From a virus: DNA of 64,000 nt. The stretch is taken from positions 1-64,000 of the IMG/VR virus record IMGVR_UViG_3300050821_004356; one strand, 5' to 3'. The position numbers and the translations under genes are program-made. The notes under the pieces were generated by a model. The model was given only the letters and a program-made list of their open reading frames with translations, searched no databases and had not been told where the DNA came from. Of the stretch, positions 16,925 to 26,834 are shown one piece after another (the stretch's first letter is position 1; each line of letters begins with the position of its first letter).

Positions 16925-19900
16925 ATGCCTGATCCTCAGGAAACACAGCAGCAAGATATCGGAGCCACAGGACCCGCAACTGATCTTTCAACAAAAGATT
17001 TTCCTGCGGGAACCACAGGTGTGGACGACGGCGTAGCCCATGATGTATCGGGTAAACCGCTCGGTCAAGCAGGGGCTCCTGCGCAAAAAATAGACTATCT
17101 GGCAGAAGCCGCAAAGATGGGTGGTACTCCGGTTCCATCGAAGATTGACTATTTAGCGGAAGCTGCGAAGATGGGCGGCACGCCTGTACCACCTGAGACG
17201 AAGCAAAAAAGTGCTCCGGAACAATCGCACGATCTTTTGACACGCGCACTCTCGTGGGTGATGACAAAACCGCCACAGGATAGCAGCCTCGCGTCGGTAG
17301 CTGCACAAGCGAAAGACAATACATCCTTGGCTCAAGCTAAGAATGTCTCTGACTACATCTATAACAACATTCTTGGAAAAGATACGTACCAACACAATAA
17401 TATATCGTACGACGAAAAACCAACTACAGCTTGGGGCAACGTTAAACAGCGCATGTGGGGCTGGCTGACGCAAGATGAAGTTAACAAGATTCCAGGGCTT
17501 GAGCCCGACCGTGTTCAGATGTTGAATGAACAAGGCAAGGATATACTAGGTTCAATATTTGGTAAAGAAAAGGCAGATCAACTTCGCGAACATATTCTAA
17601 ACGGCAGTTGGGTAGTTAATCAACAACCTGAGGTTTTTGCTCGTGCGGCCGCTAAGTCTGTTACGGACTTTTTCTCCCCAGGCTATTATGCGCTCGGGGC
17701 ATTTGGTAGAGTAGCCCAAGGATATCAGAAGGCGGGTCAAGTAGCAGCTGCGGCCCAAGATTGGACTAAAGCCGCTTCTGCGATGGGCAAAGCTCGTTTG
17801 CTCGGTTTAATAGGCAGCATGGGCGTTAACGTCCCGTTTGCTGCTTCTCAAGCCCACGACTTAGTGGAAAACTGGGACAAGATGAACGTTCCAGAACGCG
17901 TCGCTGCGGTATCCGGTATCGTGGGTGCGTCGATCAACGCCCACATAGGTATTAATGCGGCCGGGGGTTATAAGAAAGTCGCAAGTGATGCGGCTACTGC
18001 AACAGGTCAAGCGGCGTCCGTCGCAACACAAGCGACTAAAAAAGCGGTCGGGTCGATGACAAGTCTCGGCAAAGCGCAGGATTTTAATACAGCTGTTGAG
18101 CGTGCTAGCGATATCACAAAAGCGGGTTTTGCTGACCATCGCGCCAAGATTCAAAATGTATCTCCAGACCTGCAAGCAATTCTTAATGCAAATCCGACTG
18201 TAAATTCCCCTCAAAAATTCGCTAAAGCCATAGACGATCATATTCAGAGTGGCGAACAGGCTCTCTTAGCAGCATCGGGAGCAACTCAGCACGATATAGC
18301 GCCCGTGGTTTCAAATCTTGAAACTCGCTTAGATGATCACCTGGATAAGTTTTTCAGCGACAATCGAGGCAAGTTCGGCACTCAGGATGAGGTCGACGCT
18401 GCGAAAGAAGATATAAAGAACCGTATTATGCAACAAGCCGGTAAGAATCCAGACGGCTCATCGATCCTTCGCGCGCCTAATCTTTTCGAATCGGAAAATA
18501 TACGTCAAGGCTTGAATATAGATGCTGCACCGCAATACCGCACCGATGCCAAGCCGACTACTAACGCATACAAGGCAGGCGCGTTTGAAGCAGCCAAGGT
18601 AATGCGCGAGGTTATCGATGAAGCGTACGGTAATCGAGGCATCGACAATGTCAAAGAACGTCGTCAGAAGGAAGCTAATCTTATTGACGTTCGTGACCGC
18701 TTGGCAATGGCCCAACAGAAAGCAGAAACTATGGGCAACGGCGGGCTGTGGGACGCCTTAATAAAGCGATTTAGTGTTCCGACGGTTATTACCGCCATCG
18801 CTCTCGGCCATAACCCACTAGCTTTAGGGGCATTGGCTCCGTATCTAGCTGGCGACCGCGTATATCAAAACGTCAAGAACCCGAACATTAACGTAGAACG
18901 AGCTAAGAAACTTGCTGCCCCGAACGCATCGGCTACCGAGTTATCCTTCCGTCCCCCAACACCTAGTGGGCAGCCTCCTGCGCTAGGGACTCCACCAGCA
19001 CCTGGAACCCCGTCAACCGGTGGTCCTGTGGTGCCATCTCCTGCGCCTGTAGCGCCTCCTGTGGCCCCTGTCCTTCCTTCGCACCCATCTCAGGACAATC
19101 CTCACCCTCAAGCCGCTCCTGAGCCTCTTCCTGCACCCCATGTGCTAGCTGACCAAGCGGCCGCTGTGGCACCGGCCACGATGGAAGAGCCTGCGACCAA
19201 TCACGCCTTGAACGCCGAGTTAGCGACCCATTTTGGCGAGCCTTTGACCCATGCGACATTAGATGATCGTGTCGAACACGTTAAGAATGATGTCGAAGCA
19301 ATGCGCAAAACTGGCGTAGCGTTGACCCCGGTTCAGACCAAGGTCCTTGGGGCAATCAACGAACACGAAGCTGCGCACACAGAAGCCATCGAGCAAACGC
19401 AAAAGAAGTCTCGGGAAGACGCGTATAAAGTTGCCGAAGAATTGCACAAAATGCTCGCTCAGGAAGCGGCCGAAGAGAAGAAACAAAAGGTAGAAGAGGC
19501 TAAAAAAGCAAAGGCCGCTGAGCCACAAGAAGGACTAAAAAATAAGCAAGCTGCTGCGGCTTCTGTGCTTGATCATACCGAACCTGAAGCAAAGCCGATT
19601 GAGTATACCGACGAAGAAATACCAGTACCACAACAATATAAATATGTTAAGCCACGCAATACTCGTATACACGAGGCTGGGCATATAGTCGGAAGCCACG
19701 CTGCGGGAATGGCACCTTTAGATATCATCTCCCATTTACATCCGGAAGGAGACCCGGATGCGTTAGCGGAAGCTCGTTCCAGTTTAGATTCTTTGAAATA
19801 TACAGATGATCAAATAAAGCTTGGTAAGGATACCCTTGGTTTTGCTATACAACGTGGACAGATCGATCCCGCCAAAGTAAAGGCTAAGTTATCAGAACTC

Positions 19901-22900
19901 ACGGTACGAGCCCTCTCGGGCGGTATGGCAGAAGAGATTTACGGCGGCGTACCGTTTGAAGGAAATAAAACAACGCACGGTGATCTAGAAGGTATTAGGT
20001 CAATTTTGCGCGAGTACGGTGAGTTGTCAGACGGCGAAATAGAGCGTTTTATCGACATGCATAAGGCGCGCACGAAAAAGCTGTTGACAAGCCCGGGTAT
20101 GAGTGATATATTTAACAAGTATGCGGACAAGCGTATCGCTGGTCAAGATAACAGCCATCACCTTAACCCGGCACTAACAGCACAGATGACGGGAGAATTG
20201 GACGCACTCGGAGGTAAAAATGCAAGGCAAAGCAGTGGACAGGGCAACGAAGGAAATACTCGCGGCGCTCAAAAAGAGAACACCGGAACAGAAGGCGAAG
20301 GACGCGGTCGAGGTGCGAGCGATGTTCCAAAAACTCAGCAACGAGCCCAAGGCTTAGTTGAAAAGAGCACCGGCGACCACGATATCGATGCGGTAATTCG
20401 TAACGGCGGCGGCATTCCTGCGGGCATGCAAGATTTTGGCGAGTTTGGCAAAATCCATATGTTTCACGACCCCGAGACGGGATCAACATTAGGTTTCAAG
20501 CCTAGCGAAAAGATCACACCTCAAAACGTGGGCAAGAAGCTCGCGAAGAGTCGTGAAGATTTTGCTGCGGGCGAAAAGGCTAATGCTAAACGCGAAGAAG
20601 CTGAGAAGGTTTTGGCGACGAAACAAGCCGCTGAAAAAGAAAAGAAGCCTATGAATTTAGGCGAACCCGCTCAGGCTTACGACGAATCGAAATTTCCGTA
20701 TAGCCAACCAGTAAAAGTTACTTGGCCGGATGGTACTGTTCACGAGGACGAAGTTAAGGGGTTGAATTCGGGCCACGCCTTGGCTCGCGCTAAGTCGAAT
20801 TGGGAAGGCGCGAAAGTAGAACCAAACGGTCCAGGGACGAAGCGAACGGATATGCAAACAGAGCTCGCCAAAACTCGTGAACAGTCTCGTGCAGATCGCT
20901 CTCATGCGTTATCTGTTGACGTAGAAAAGGCGTTCAACACGAAACAAGCCGCTGAAAAAGAAGACAGCCCCGTTGTAAAAAGTCTTTTGGAAAAATACGG
21001 TGAAACTAAAGACCCGCTAGGTACCGGCTTTATTTTATCTGACGGCCGACGAGTTAACACAGGCGGCGCAGACCACGCAACAGCTGTTCGTGTTTCTACA
21101 CCGTTAGAGGAACGCAGTCCTAATAAAGATCGAGACTTAAATGATTTTATAAATCGCGAAAAGGTAGTTCGCACCAGATACCGAACAGGAAGAGGCGGCG
21201 ACGAAGTTGTTTTCTCAGTTCCTAAGGAAGGTTTAACAGAAGAACACATATCGCAGATGCGTCAAGCTGTGGGTAAAATGGGGCGTAACGGTAATGCCGT
21301 AATGGAGGTTGCCGAGCCAGATGGCGCGTCTACCCAGAAGGACTTTGTTCGCCCATCCGATATAGATTCGATGCTGCGCGAAATAGGCGCTCATCCGGAA
21401 CAAAAAGGCGATTTAGAATCGTACACGAAGCCGATGCCACTGCCCAAGGCTTTATTAGAGCACCCAGATTGGCAAGCATCGGGTATGACCGAAGCCGGTA
21501 TCCATCACCACGAATTAGCTCATGGAATTATCGGTAAGCTGGAGGGTTTTAATCAGAGGGGTATAATAAGCAACCGCCATCCGCTAGCAAAAAAAGGAGT
21601 TGGTAGAGGTACATCCATCATTGCTGCTGCATCTTTCGATCCACCTACTCAGGCTAGATCACTAGCTACTTTACCGTCATTTCTGGATAGAGCGATGGCT
21701 GGTGCCGCTGCAAACGAGGCGCTAGACAATGTGCCCAGAGATAAGAACCCGGGTCTAATAGGCGATATGGCCAATGCTCGTAGGGCCTTGAGCGCGGCGG
21801 GCTTTCCTGAGAGCGAGCACCAAGCGTTGATAGATCAATCAATTAATCGGATAAAAGAGAAGTTGACAAAGCCTGGGGTTGCTGATATAATAAGGGAAGC
21901 TGGTAGAACCAGAGAAGACAATCTTCCTGTGGAGTTTCATCACAGCGAGAATAAGGTTAACTATGTCACGGATAAAATTCGAGGGATACTAAATGGACAA
22001 CAAGATAATAACACGACAGGAATTAGCGGAACAAGAGATCAAGTTAATCGAGAGCCTATCGCCGGAAGAGAAGGCGAAGCTCCGAGAGCAAATCCGAGCA
22101 AGGCTGAAAAGCTAAAGCCATTCTCGCCGCCTAAGAACACGTACGAAGTGGAGATCACGGACCCACAAGGAAACGTACGCACAGAAAGCATACAGGCTTT
22201 GAATCACAAGGCTGCTTTTAAACAAGTGTTCGCTAAGGGTGAGGATGTTCGACAGGTCCATATCAAGAGCGAAACCAAACCGACCGTTGGTGAACCGTTT
22301 GAGACTAAACAAAAGTCTGCGGTAGCTGACGCGGCCGATGAATTCAACAAAGAAAAAGGCCGCGACGAGATTGTCCCAGGCACTTCGCACAATCCCGAAT
22401 TGGCAAAGCGCATAGCCGACGCGTACGATAAGATGCCGCACAGTCCCAATGATCCTGCGGTTGAGAAGTCCTACGATTCGTTGAAGAAGGATATTGACGA
22501 CCAGTGGGATTACGCCAAGGACAAGATGGGCATCAAGTTCGAACCTTGGAAGAAAGACGGCCAGCCGTACGCTAACTCGAAAGAGATGGTCGCCGACGTA
22601 AAGAACAATAAGCATTTGTACTTCTTTCAAGGCGGCGAATTACCTGAAGATCACCCGTTGACCGAGCAAGCAGGCGAAGGTTTGTCGTACAACGATAAGT
22701 TGCGCGCGGTCCACGATTTATTCGGACACGCTGCGCACGAGTATCAGTTCGGGCCTAAGGGCGAAGAGAACGCTTGGAACGTCCACCGCCAAATGTTCTC
22801 GCCCGCGTCTATCCCGGCCGTAACCACTGAAACGCGCGGTCAGAACTCTTGGGTTAACTACGGACAACACTTGCGCGTACCCTTTAAAGAAGGTCAAACA

Positions 22901-25393
22901 GTTCCACCAGAGCGTACCACCGGCAACGCAGCCACTGATGCTGCGATCAAACAAGGTGGCGCTATCCCAGGTGGGTTTGAAAAGGGCGACGCAGATGCCA
23001 AGGTCCCGGATATGGCGCACTTCCACGATCCGACAACGGGCTCTACCTTAGTTTTGTCGGCAGACCAACTCACGCCGGAAGCGGTTAAGCAAGAGTTAGC
23101 AAAGTCTCGGCAAACGTATTTGAAGGCCAAGCCGGAAGAGAGCCGCATACCAGAAAGGGGTCAACCTGGCTATATTCCTCCAACCGAGCGCCCGTACGCC
23201 CAAAATAAGGCAGGTTTACTGCCGGAAGAGTTCCACGTCCCCAACAATTTGAATATTGACTTGGATAAACATCCTGCTGGCGGCATCGATCCTCGCACTG
23301 GTAGCATGGAAAGCAAGCGGTACGGCTTAGAGATTCACCCCGAGGATCGAATGGTTCTCGACCACAAGCCAACTGCACAAGACTTCCAACGATACGCCAA
23401 CGAACACGCGGACGTTTTGAAGCAACATCCAGATATGAAACTCGGATGGGACACGCTTGGGGATAAGCCCGAGCTCAACATCGGCGTTTCAACCGACGAC
23501 TTGGATGCTGCGAAGAAAGTCGGGGCTAAATTAGACCAGCGCGCGATTTGGGACACCAAGGAACAAAAGGAAATACCAACTGGTGGGAAGAATACACAAC
23601 GCGAGTTCCCAGACTATTCGCTAAAGTCTCGGTTGGATGATTTGAGCACGAAGCAATCTGCAGGAAGTTGGCAGCCACCCGCCGATCTTGAAAAAGGAAT
23701 TCCCAAGGATGAGGCAGTAGAAACTCAAATACCGTTAACTAAGATTTCTGTAGGCGAAAGAGCATACAATCAAGCTACGTCTAACTACTTTAGAAAACGA
23801 GGCAGTAAAACTGAAGGGCCTATTAGCCTCGTCTATAATCCAGATAACGGGCAGTATTTAGTTGAAGACGGGATGCATCGGTTGGTACAAGCGCATCAAG
23901 AAGGTAAGACGAATATTCCTGCGAAGATTTGGTCGGGACATTCTGATATAGCGAATGTTCTTCCTGAACAAAAAATGGATTTGTCTCCTATCGAGAACGA
24001 AGATGAAGATAATTTATCCACGAAACAAAAATCAGACGAGGACTTCGAATTCGGCCATAACGTAGCCGATACTGCGGATCAACAAAAGGGAATCATCTCG
24101 ACGGCGGTTCCAGGCGGTAAGAACGCGATAGCCGATCCACACACTGAGAATGTCCACGTTGGAATGCAATCTTTGACGCCTGAAACTAAGGAAAAGATCG
24201 CTGATAAGATTCGCAAAATGCCTGGGATGAGAACTCCCGAGAATATTACGGACCCCGACAAGGTCATCGGCCGGTACATCAACCAGTTTAAAGAGAACTT
24301 GAAGGACCTTTACAACCAGGTGCCTAAAGAAACTCGCGATGCTACCGCAAAGTGGTACGAAAGCGCCAACAGTATTGCTGACAAGTTTGCTTCCAAGTAT
24401 GGTAAGAGTACGAAGCAAGGTGCCGGTGTGTTGGCTGCGATGTCTCCTCAGAAAGATTGGAACATGAACGTCGGGCTGGCCGAACGCTTGACCGACATTT
24501 ACCACACCAAAAATAACGAACCGTTGTCACCAGAGGCTCGCGTCAAGGCTCGTGAGATAGGATTAGGCGGTATGGTGGCTGCTATCGGTGATAAGACGCT
24601 TAGTCAACTTACCGAACCGTTGGAGAAGGCCGCTTTTATTCGCATTTACGACGAGGCACACAACGACCGTTCGTTTCAAAACGTTGATCCAGCAACCGGC
24701 GAATACACGAACGTTATGAAAAACAACGACGGTTCTAACTCGAAAATCGCTTGGGGCGCTTTGAACGAAATTGCGAAGGCCGTAAACATCCTCGACGACG
24801 GTAGCCGTGAGAACATCAGCCGTAACCTAGGTGGATCGCACAAGGTTCGCAACTTTTATAACAACATTATCGATCCGAATAACCCAGGCGGGCACGTTAC
24901 TATCGATACGCACGCCGTCGCTGCGGGTCACCAGCGTCCATTGAGTGGCAAAGACCCCGAGGTATTAGATAACTTCGAACGGTTGAGCGCCCTTAAGACT
25001 GGTTTGAAGGGCACGTACGCCGTGAACGCCGAGGCTTACCGTCAGGCAGCCAAGGAATTAGGTTTGCAGCCACGCCAGCTTCAATCAATCGTGTGGGAGC
25101 AAGTTCGTAAAGACTTCCCGATGGAACTAAAGTCTAACGAAACCCATAAGGCCGCCATCGACGATATCTGGAGCCAATACAAGAATGGCAAAATTACCCA
25201 AAAGGAAGCCCAGGGACAAGTCCGCGATTATGCGAAAACAGCCCGAGAGCAAATAGAAGCTAACGCAGAGAAGCCGTCTACACAGCAAGATTTTGGATTC
25301 CCTATTTTGCCTAGCAAATTCGTGAACTTTAAGAGCAAAGTCGGGCAGGAACCGGCGCTAGAATCAGGGCTTGACAAACTCGGCGGAAAGTGA
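16925..25393 (+). CDS. Giant polyvalent internal virion protein (2822 aa) with two zinc-protease motifs and a ParB-like domain
   Basis: Likely ejected with the DNA. Features in order: tandem copies of KIDYLAEAAKMGGTPVP (~56-90); hydrophobic helical segments (~225-340); a Pro-rich linker (~680-740) and charged helices (~760-880). HEAGH (~916-920) with a later HGDLEGI (~1018) resembles an FtsH/M41 peptidase. Two copies of a module with HDPETGSTL or HDPTTGSTL lie at ~1152-1212 and ~2002-2064. HHHELAHGI (~1527-1537) is a second HExxH-type site. KLRAVHDLFGHAAHEYQFG (~1923-1942) is followed by TETRGQNSWVNYG. A ParB/sulfiredoxin-like segment (~2265-2342) has PLTKISVGE and YLVEDGMHRLVQAHQEG. A conserved C-terminal region (~2387-2775) contains AAMSPQKDWNMNVGLAERL. 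There is no clear Shine-Dalgarno. Individual enzyme activities are inferred from motifs. Confidence 0.75.
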   Translation: MPDPQETQQQDIGATGPATDLSTKDFPAGTTGVDDGVAHDVSGKPLGQAGAPAQKIDYLAEAAKMGGTPVPSKIDYLAEAAKMGGTPVPPETKQKSAPEQSHDLLTRALSWVMTKPPQDSSLASVAAQAKDNTSLAQAKNVSDYIYNNILGKDTYQHNNISYDEKPTTAWGNVKQRMWGWLTQDEVNKIPGLEPDRVQMLNEQGKDILGSIFGKEKADQLREHILNGSWVVNQQPEVFARAAAKSVTDFFSPGYYALGAFGRVAQGYQKAGQVAAAAQDWTKAASAMGKARLLGLIGSMGVNVPFAASQAHDLVENWDKMNVPERVAAVSGIVGASINAHIGINAAGGYKKVASDAATATGQAASVATQATKKAVGSMTSLGKAQDFNTAVERASDITKAGFADHRAKIQNVSPDLQAILNANPTVNSPQKFAKAIDDHIQSGEQALLAASGATQHDIAPVVSNLETRLDDHLDKFFSDNRGKFGTQDEVDAAKEDIKNRIMQQAGKNPDGSSILRAPNLFESENIRQGLNIDAAPQYRTDAKPTTNAYKAGAFEAAKVMREVIDEAYGNRGIDNVKERRQKEANLIDVRDRLAMAQQKAETMGNGGLWDALIKRFSVPTVITAIALGHNPLALGALAPYLAGDRVYQNVKNPNINVERAKKLAAPNASATELSFRPPTPSGQPPALGTPPAPGTPSTGGPVVPSPAPVAPPVAPVLPSHPSQDNPHPQAAPEPLPAPHVLADQAAAVAPATMEEPATNHALNAELATHFGEPLTHATLDDRVEHVKNDVEAMRKTGVALTPVQTKVLGAINEHEAAHTEAIEQTQKKSREDAYKVAEELHKMLAQEAAEEKKQKVEEAKKAKAAEPQEGLKNKQAAAASVLDHTEPEAKPIEYTDEEIPVPQQYKYVKPRNTRIHEAGHIVGSHAAGMAPLDIISHLHPEGDPDALAEARSSLDSLKYTDDQIKLGKDTLGFAIQRGQIDPAKVKAKLSELTVRALSGGMAEEIYGGVPFEGNKTTHGDLEGIRSILREYGELSDGEIERFIDMHKARTKKLLTSPGMSDIFNKYADKRIAGQDNSHHLNPALTAQMTGELDALGGKNARQSSGQGNEGNTRGAQKENTGTEGEGRGRGASDVPKTQQRAQGLVEKSTGDHDIDAVIRNGGGIPAGMQDFGEFGKIHMFHDPETGSTLGFKPSEKITPQNVGKKLAKSREDFAAGEKANAKREEAEKVLATKQAAEKEKKPMNLGEPAQAYDESKFPYSQPVKVTWPDGTVHEDEVKGLNSGHALARAKSNWEGAKVEPNGPGTKRTDMQTELAKTREQSRADRSHALSVDVEKAFNTKQAAEKEDSPVVKSLLEKYGETKDPLGTGFILSDGRRVNTGGADHATAVRVSTPLEERSPNKDRDLNDFINREKVVRTRYRTGRGGDEVVFSVPKEGLTEEHISQMRQAVGKMGRNGNAVMEVAEPDGASTQKDFVRPSDIDSMLREIGAHPEQKGDLESYTKPMPLPKALLEHPDWQASGMTEAGIHHHELAHGIIGKLEGFNQRGIISNRHPLAKKGVGRGTSIIAAASFDPPTQARSLATLPSFLDRAMAGAAANEALDNVPRDKNPGLIGDMANARRALSAAGFPESEHQALIDQSINRIKEKLTKPGVADIIREAGRTREDNLPVEFHHSENKVNYVTDKIRGILNGQQDNNTTGISGTRDQVNREPIAGREGEAPRANPSKAEKLKPFSPPKNTYEVEITDPQGNVRTESIQALNHKAAFKQVFAKGEDVRQVHIKSETKPTVGEPFETKQKSAVADAADEFNKEKGRDEIVPGTSHNPELAKRIADAYDKMPHSPNDPAVEKSYDSLKKDIDDQWDYAKDKMGIKFEPWKKDGQPYANSKEMVADVKNNKHLYFFQGGELPEDHPLTEQAGEGLSYNDKLRAVHDLFGHAAHEYQFGPKGEENAWNVHRQMFSPASIPAVTTETRGQNSWVNYGQHLRVPFKEGQTVPPERTTGNAATDAAIKQGGAIPGGFEKGDADAKVPDMAHFHDPTTGSTLVLSADQLTPEAVKQELAKSRQTYLKAKPEESRIPERGQPGYIPPTERPYAQNKAGLLPEEFHVPNNLNIDLDKHPAGGIDPRTGSMESKRYGLEIHPEDRMVLDHKPTAQDFQRYANEHADVLKQHPDMKLGWDTLGDKPELNIGVSTDDLDAAKKVGAKLDQRAIWDTKEQKEIPTGGKNTQREFPDYSLKSRLDDLSTKQSAGSWQPPADLEKGIPKDEAVETQIPLTKISVGERAYNQATSNYFRKRGSKTEGPISLVYNPDNGQYLVEDGMHRLVQAHQEGKTNIPAKIWSGHSDIANVLPEQKMDLSPIENEDEDNLSTKQKSDEDFEFGHNVADTADQQKGIISTAVPGGKNAIADPHTENVHVGMQSLTPETKEKIADKIRKMPGMRTPENITDPDKVIGRYINQFKENLKDLYNQVPKETRDATAKWYESANSIADKFASKYGKSTKQGAGVLAAMSPQKDWNMNVGLAERLTDIYHTKNNEPLSPEARVKAREIGLGGMVAAIGDKTLSQLTEPLEKAAFIRIYDEAHNDRSFQNVDPATGEYTNVMKNNDGSNSKIAWGALNEIAKAVNILDDGSRENISRNLGGSHKVRNFYNNIIDPNNPGGHVTIDTHAVAAGHQRPLSGKDPEVLDNFERLSALKTGLKGTYAVNAEAYRQAAKELGLQPRQLQSIVWEQVRKDFPMELKSNETHKAAIDDIWSQYKNGKITQKEAQGQVRDYAKTAREQIEANAEKPSTQQDFGFPILPSKFVNFKSKVGQEPALESGLDKLGGK

Positions 25394-25414
25394 TAGTCTA
25401 AGGGGATGAGGATT

Positions 25415-25582
25415 ATGGATTACGTTTTAGACTGGTTAAAGGAAAACAACGTCCCGGCGACGCGCCGGAATTATGTCGGTTTGAATTGGCCGGGAGCAGA
25501 CTACGATAAACCTCTGCCCGCAGAACTAGAGGCGGAAATACCCGAGGAACTGCAGCATCCAGATTTTAAAGAAGTAAAATAA
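25415..25582 (+). CDS. Small acidic protein
   Basis: A 55-residue protein beginning MDYVLDWLKENNVPAT and ending with Glu-rich residues. The ATG at 25415 has AGGGG 9 bases upstream; an earlier ATG (25406) is too close to that element. It directly follows the giant protein and precedes another small gene with a strong ribosome binding site. Function unknown. Confidence 0.65.
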   Translation: MDYVLDWLKENNVPATRRNYVGLNWPGADYDKPLPAELEAEIPEELQHPDFKEVK

Positions 25583-25602
25583 AACAATAGAGGAGACACA
25601 CA

Positions 25603-25869
25603 ATGGCACACGGATTGGGAAGTGGAGACAAGTTGGCAAGGGGCGCGGTATCTGCCACGTATTTGACGACTGAGAAGAAGATTTCGGATGCTAAGTGGGA
25701 TGCGATGTTTGAGGGTTTCGATCCCGATGCATTCCAAAAGAAGGAAAACGTTAGTCGAGTTAAGGTAGAGGGTGCCGTTAATGTTAGACCGACAAGACGA
25801 GTCTGTGGTAGTGATGCCGGTGGCCGAAAGGCCCGAGTTTTGTGCATTGGCCTTGGAATGCCTGGGTAA
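25603..25869 (+). CDS. Hypothetical protein overlapping a glycosyltransferase
   Basis: An 88-residue protein with a strong ribosome binding site (GAGGAGA) before ATG. Residues 1-60 look like normal coding sequence (DAKWDAMFEGFDPDAFQKKE). The last ~30 overlap the next gene in another frame and are Arg/Gly-rich, so the 3' end may be a by-product of the overlap. Function unknown. Confidence 0.6.
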   Translation: MAHGLGSGDKLARGAVSATYLTTEKKISDAKWDAMFEGFDPDAFQKKENVSRVKVEGAVNVRPTRRVCGSDAGGRKARVLCIGLGMPG

Positions 25870-26605
25870 GGCCCACTTCCAAGTGCCGATCCACGTCTTC
25901 GTTGACGACGTCAGTCAAAAACTAAAAGATGAATTTAGCTACGTCTTCGCCAATCACGCGCCGCCTTGGGCTCATTTGCACTACCAGCCTCGGCACGTTC
26001 AAGCAACGTCCGGTTGTTGGAACATTTTGGACGTAATTCGGCAAGGTCGTGAGACCTTTAAGGCCGAATACATCTTTATGATTGAGGAAGACGTCCTCGT
26101 TCGGCCGAATATCTTTGAGTATCACTGGGACGCTTTGCAAGATGGCTCGGTCGCTTCCTGCGGACGCAAGTACATGCCCTTTTGGGACCGGTGCCCGGGC
26201 ATGTACACAAATCCGGCTTCTTGTTTGACCGGCAAGCTGGTCGACGCAATCATTCCGCACATCAATAAAGACTTTTTCGCCAACACCGGCGGGTATATGG
26301 AGGAAGTAATAGGTCACGTCGAAGGGATTCACGGGTTGGATGACGGTCTAATTCGACGTGTTTTATGGAAGAACGGCTGGAAGGCGAAGCATCAAGATGA
26401 GCCAGCTTGCTCGCACGTTGGATTTATGGCTTACGAGAACAGCTACGACTTTTGCCGAGTAGATCGCAACGCCCACATCGCTGACCGAATCGCGAACTTG
26501 CGACGTTTATTCCTAACGCTAGACCCGATCAACGGCCCTCACGCTAAGTACATCAAGGATTTGGAACCGTTGTCGGCCGAGCAGCTTACCAACCTAAGAA
26601 TTTAA
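25781..26605 (+). CDS. Glycosyltransferase, GT-A fold
   Basis: A 274-residue protein. It begins MLDRQDESVVVMPVAERPEFC, which reads as the first strand of a nucleotide-sugar fold. FMIEEDVLVRP (~residues 103-113) provides the acidic metal-binding motif. EDV, WNILDVIRQGRE and GLDDGLIRRVLWKNGW fit a transferase. The start chosen is the ATG with GAGGG upstream. It is the last rightward gene and overlaps the 3' end of the first leftward gene by 20 bases. A relation to the sugar cassette at 41-50 kb is likely but inferred. Confidence 0.75.
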   Translation: MLDRQDESVVVMPVAERPEFCALALECLGKAHFQVPIHVFVDDVSQKLKDEFSYVFANHAPPWAHLHYQPRHVQATSGCWNILDVIRQGRETFKAEYIFMIEEDVLVRPNIFEYHWDALQDGSVASCGRKYMPFWDRCPGMYTNPASCLTGKLVDAIIPHINKDFFANTGGYMEEVIGHVEGIHGLDDGLIRRVLWKNGWKAKHQDEPACSHVGFMAYENSYDFCRVDRNAHIADRIANLRRLFLTLDPINGPHAKYIKDLEPLSAEQLTNLRI

Positions 26606-26834
26606 ATACACAGCTAGGCCAGGTATATGGTTGTATCGGTCGGACACTAAAATTAAAACTCAACCAGCCTTCAATTGCTTCAGCCAGAATTTCTTCAGCT
26701 TCTTTTTCAGTCGCCCCTATAATCTCAGGCTCCGATACGTACTCTCCATAGCGATTGACTCGTACCCAACCCTTTAATCCCCATACAAATTTGTGCTTCG
26801 GTTTAAGCCAACGGACGTATCTTCCCGTGATCAT
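26586..26834 (-). CDS. Hypothetical protein
   Basis: An 82-residue protein with Trp/Tyr-rich strands and a central helix (ATEKEAEEILAEAIEGWL). It is the last gene of the leftward block, converging with the glycosyltransferase with a 20-base overlap. The start is joined to the previous gene by ATGA. Function unknown. Confidence 0.65.
   Translation of the reverse strand: MITGRYVRWLKPKHKFVWGLKGWVRVNRYGEYVSEPEIIGATEKEAEEILAEAIEGWLSFNFSVRPIQPYTWPSCVFKFLGW

Noticed and set aside
16925-25393. Giant protein as a tape-measure protein
   Set aside because: It has many enzyme-like domains, no long regular helical repeat, and no tail tube or sheath genes nearby.
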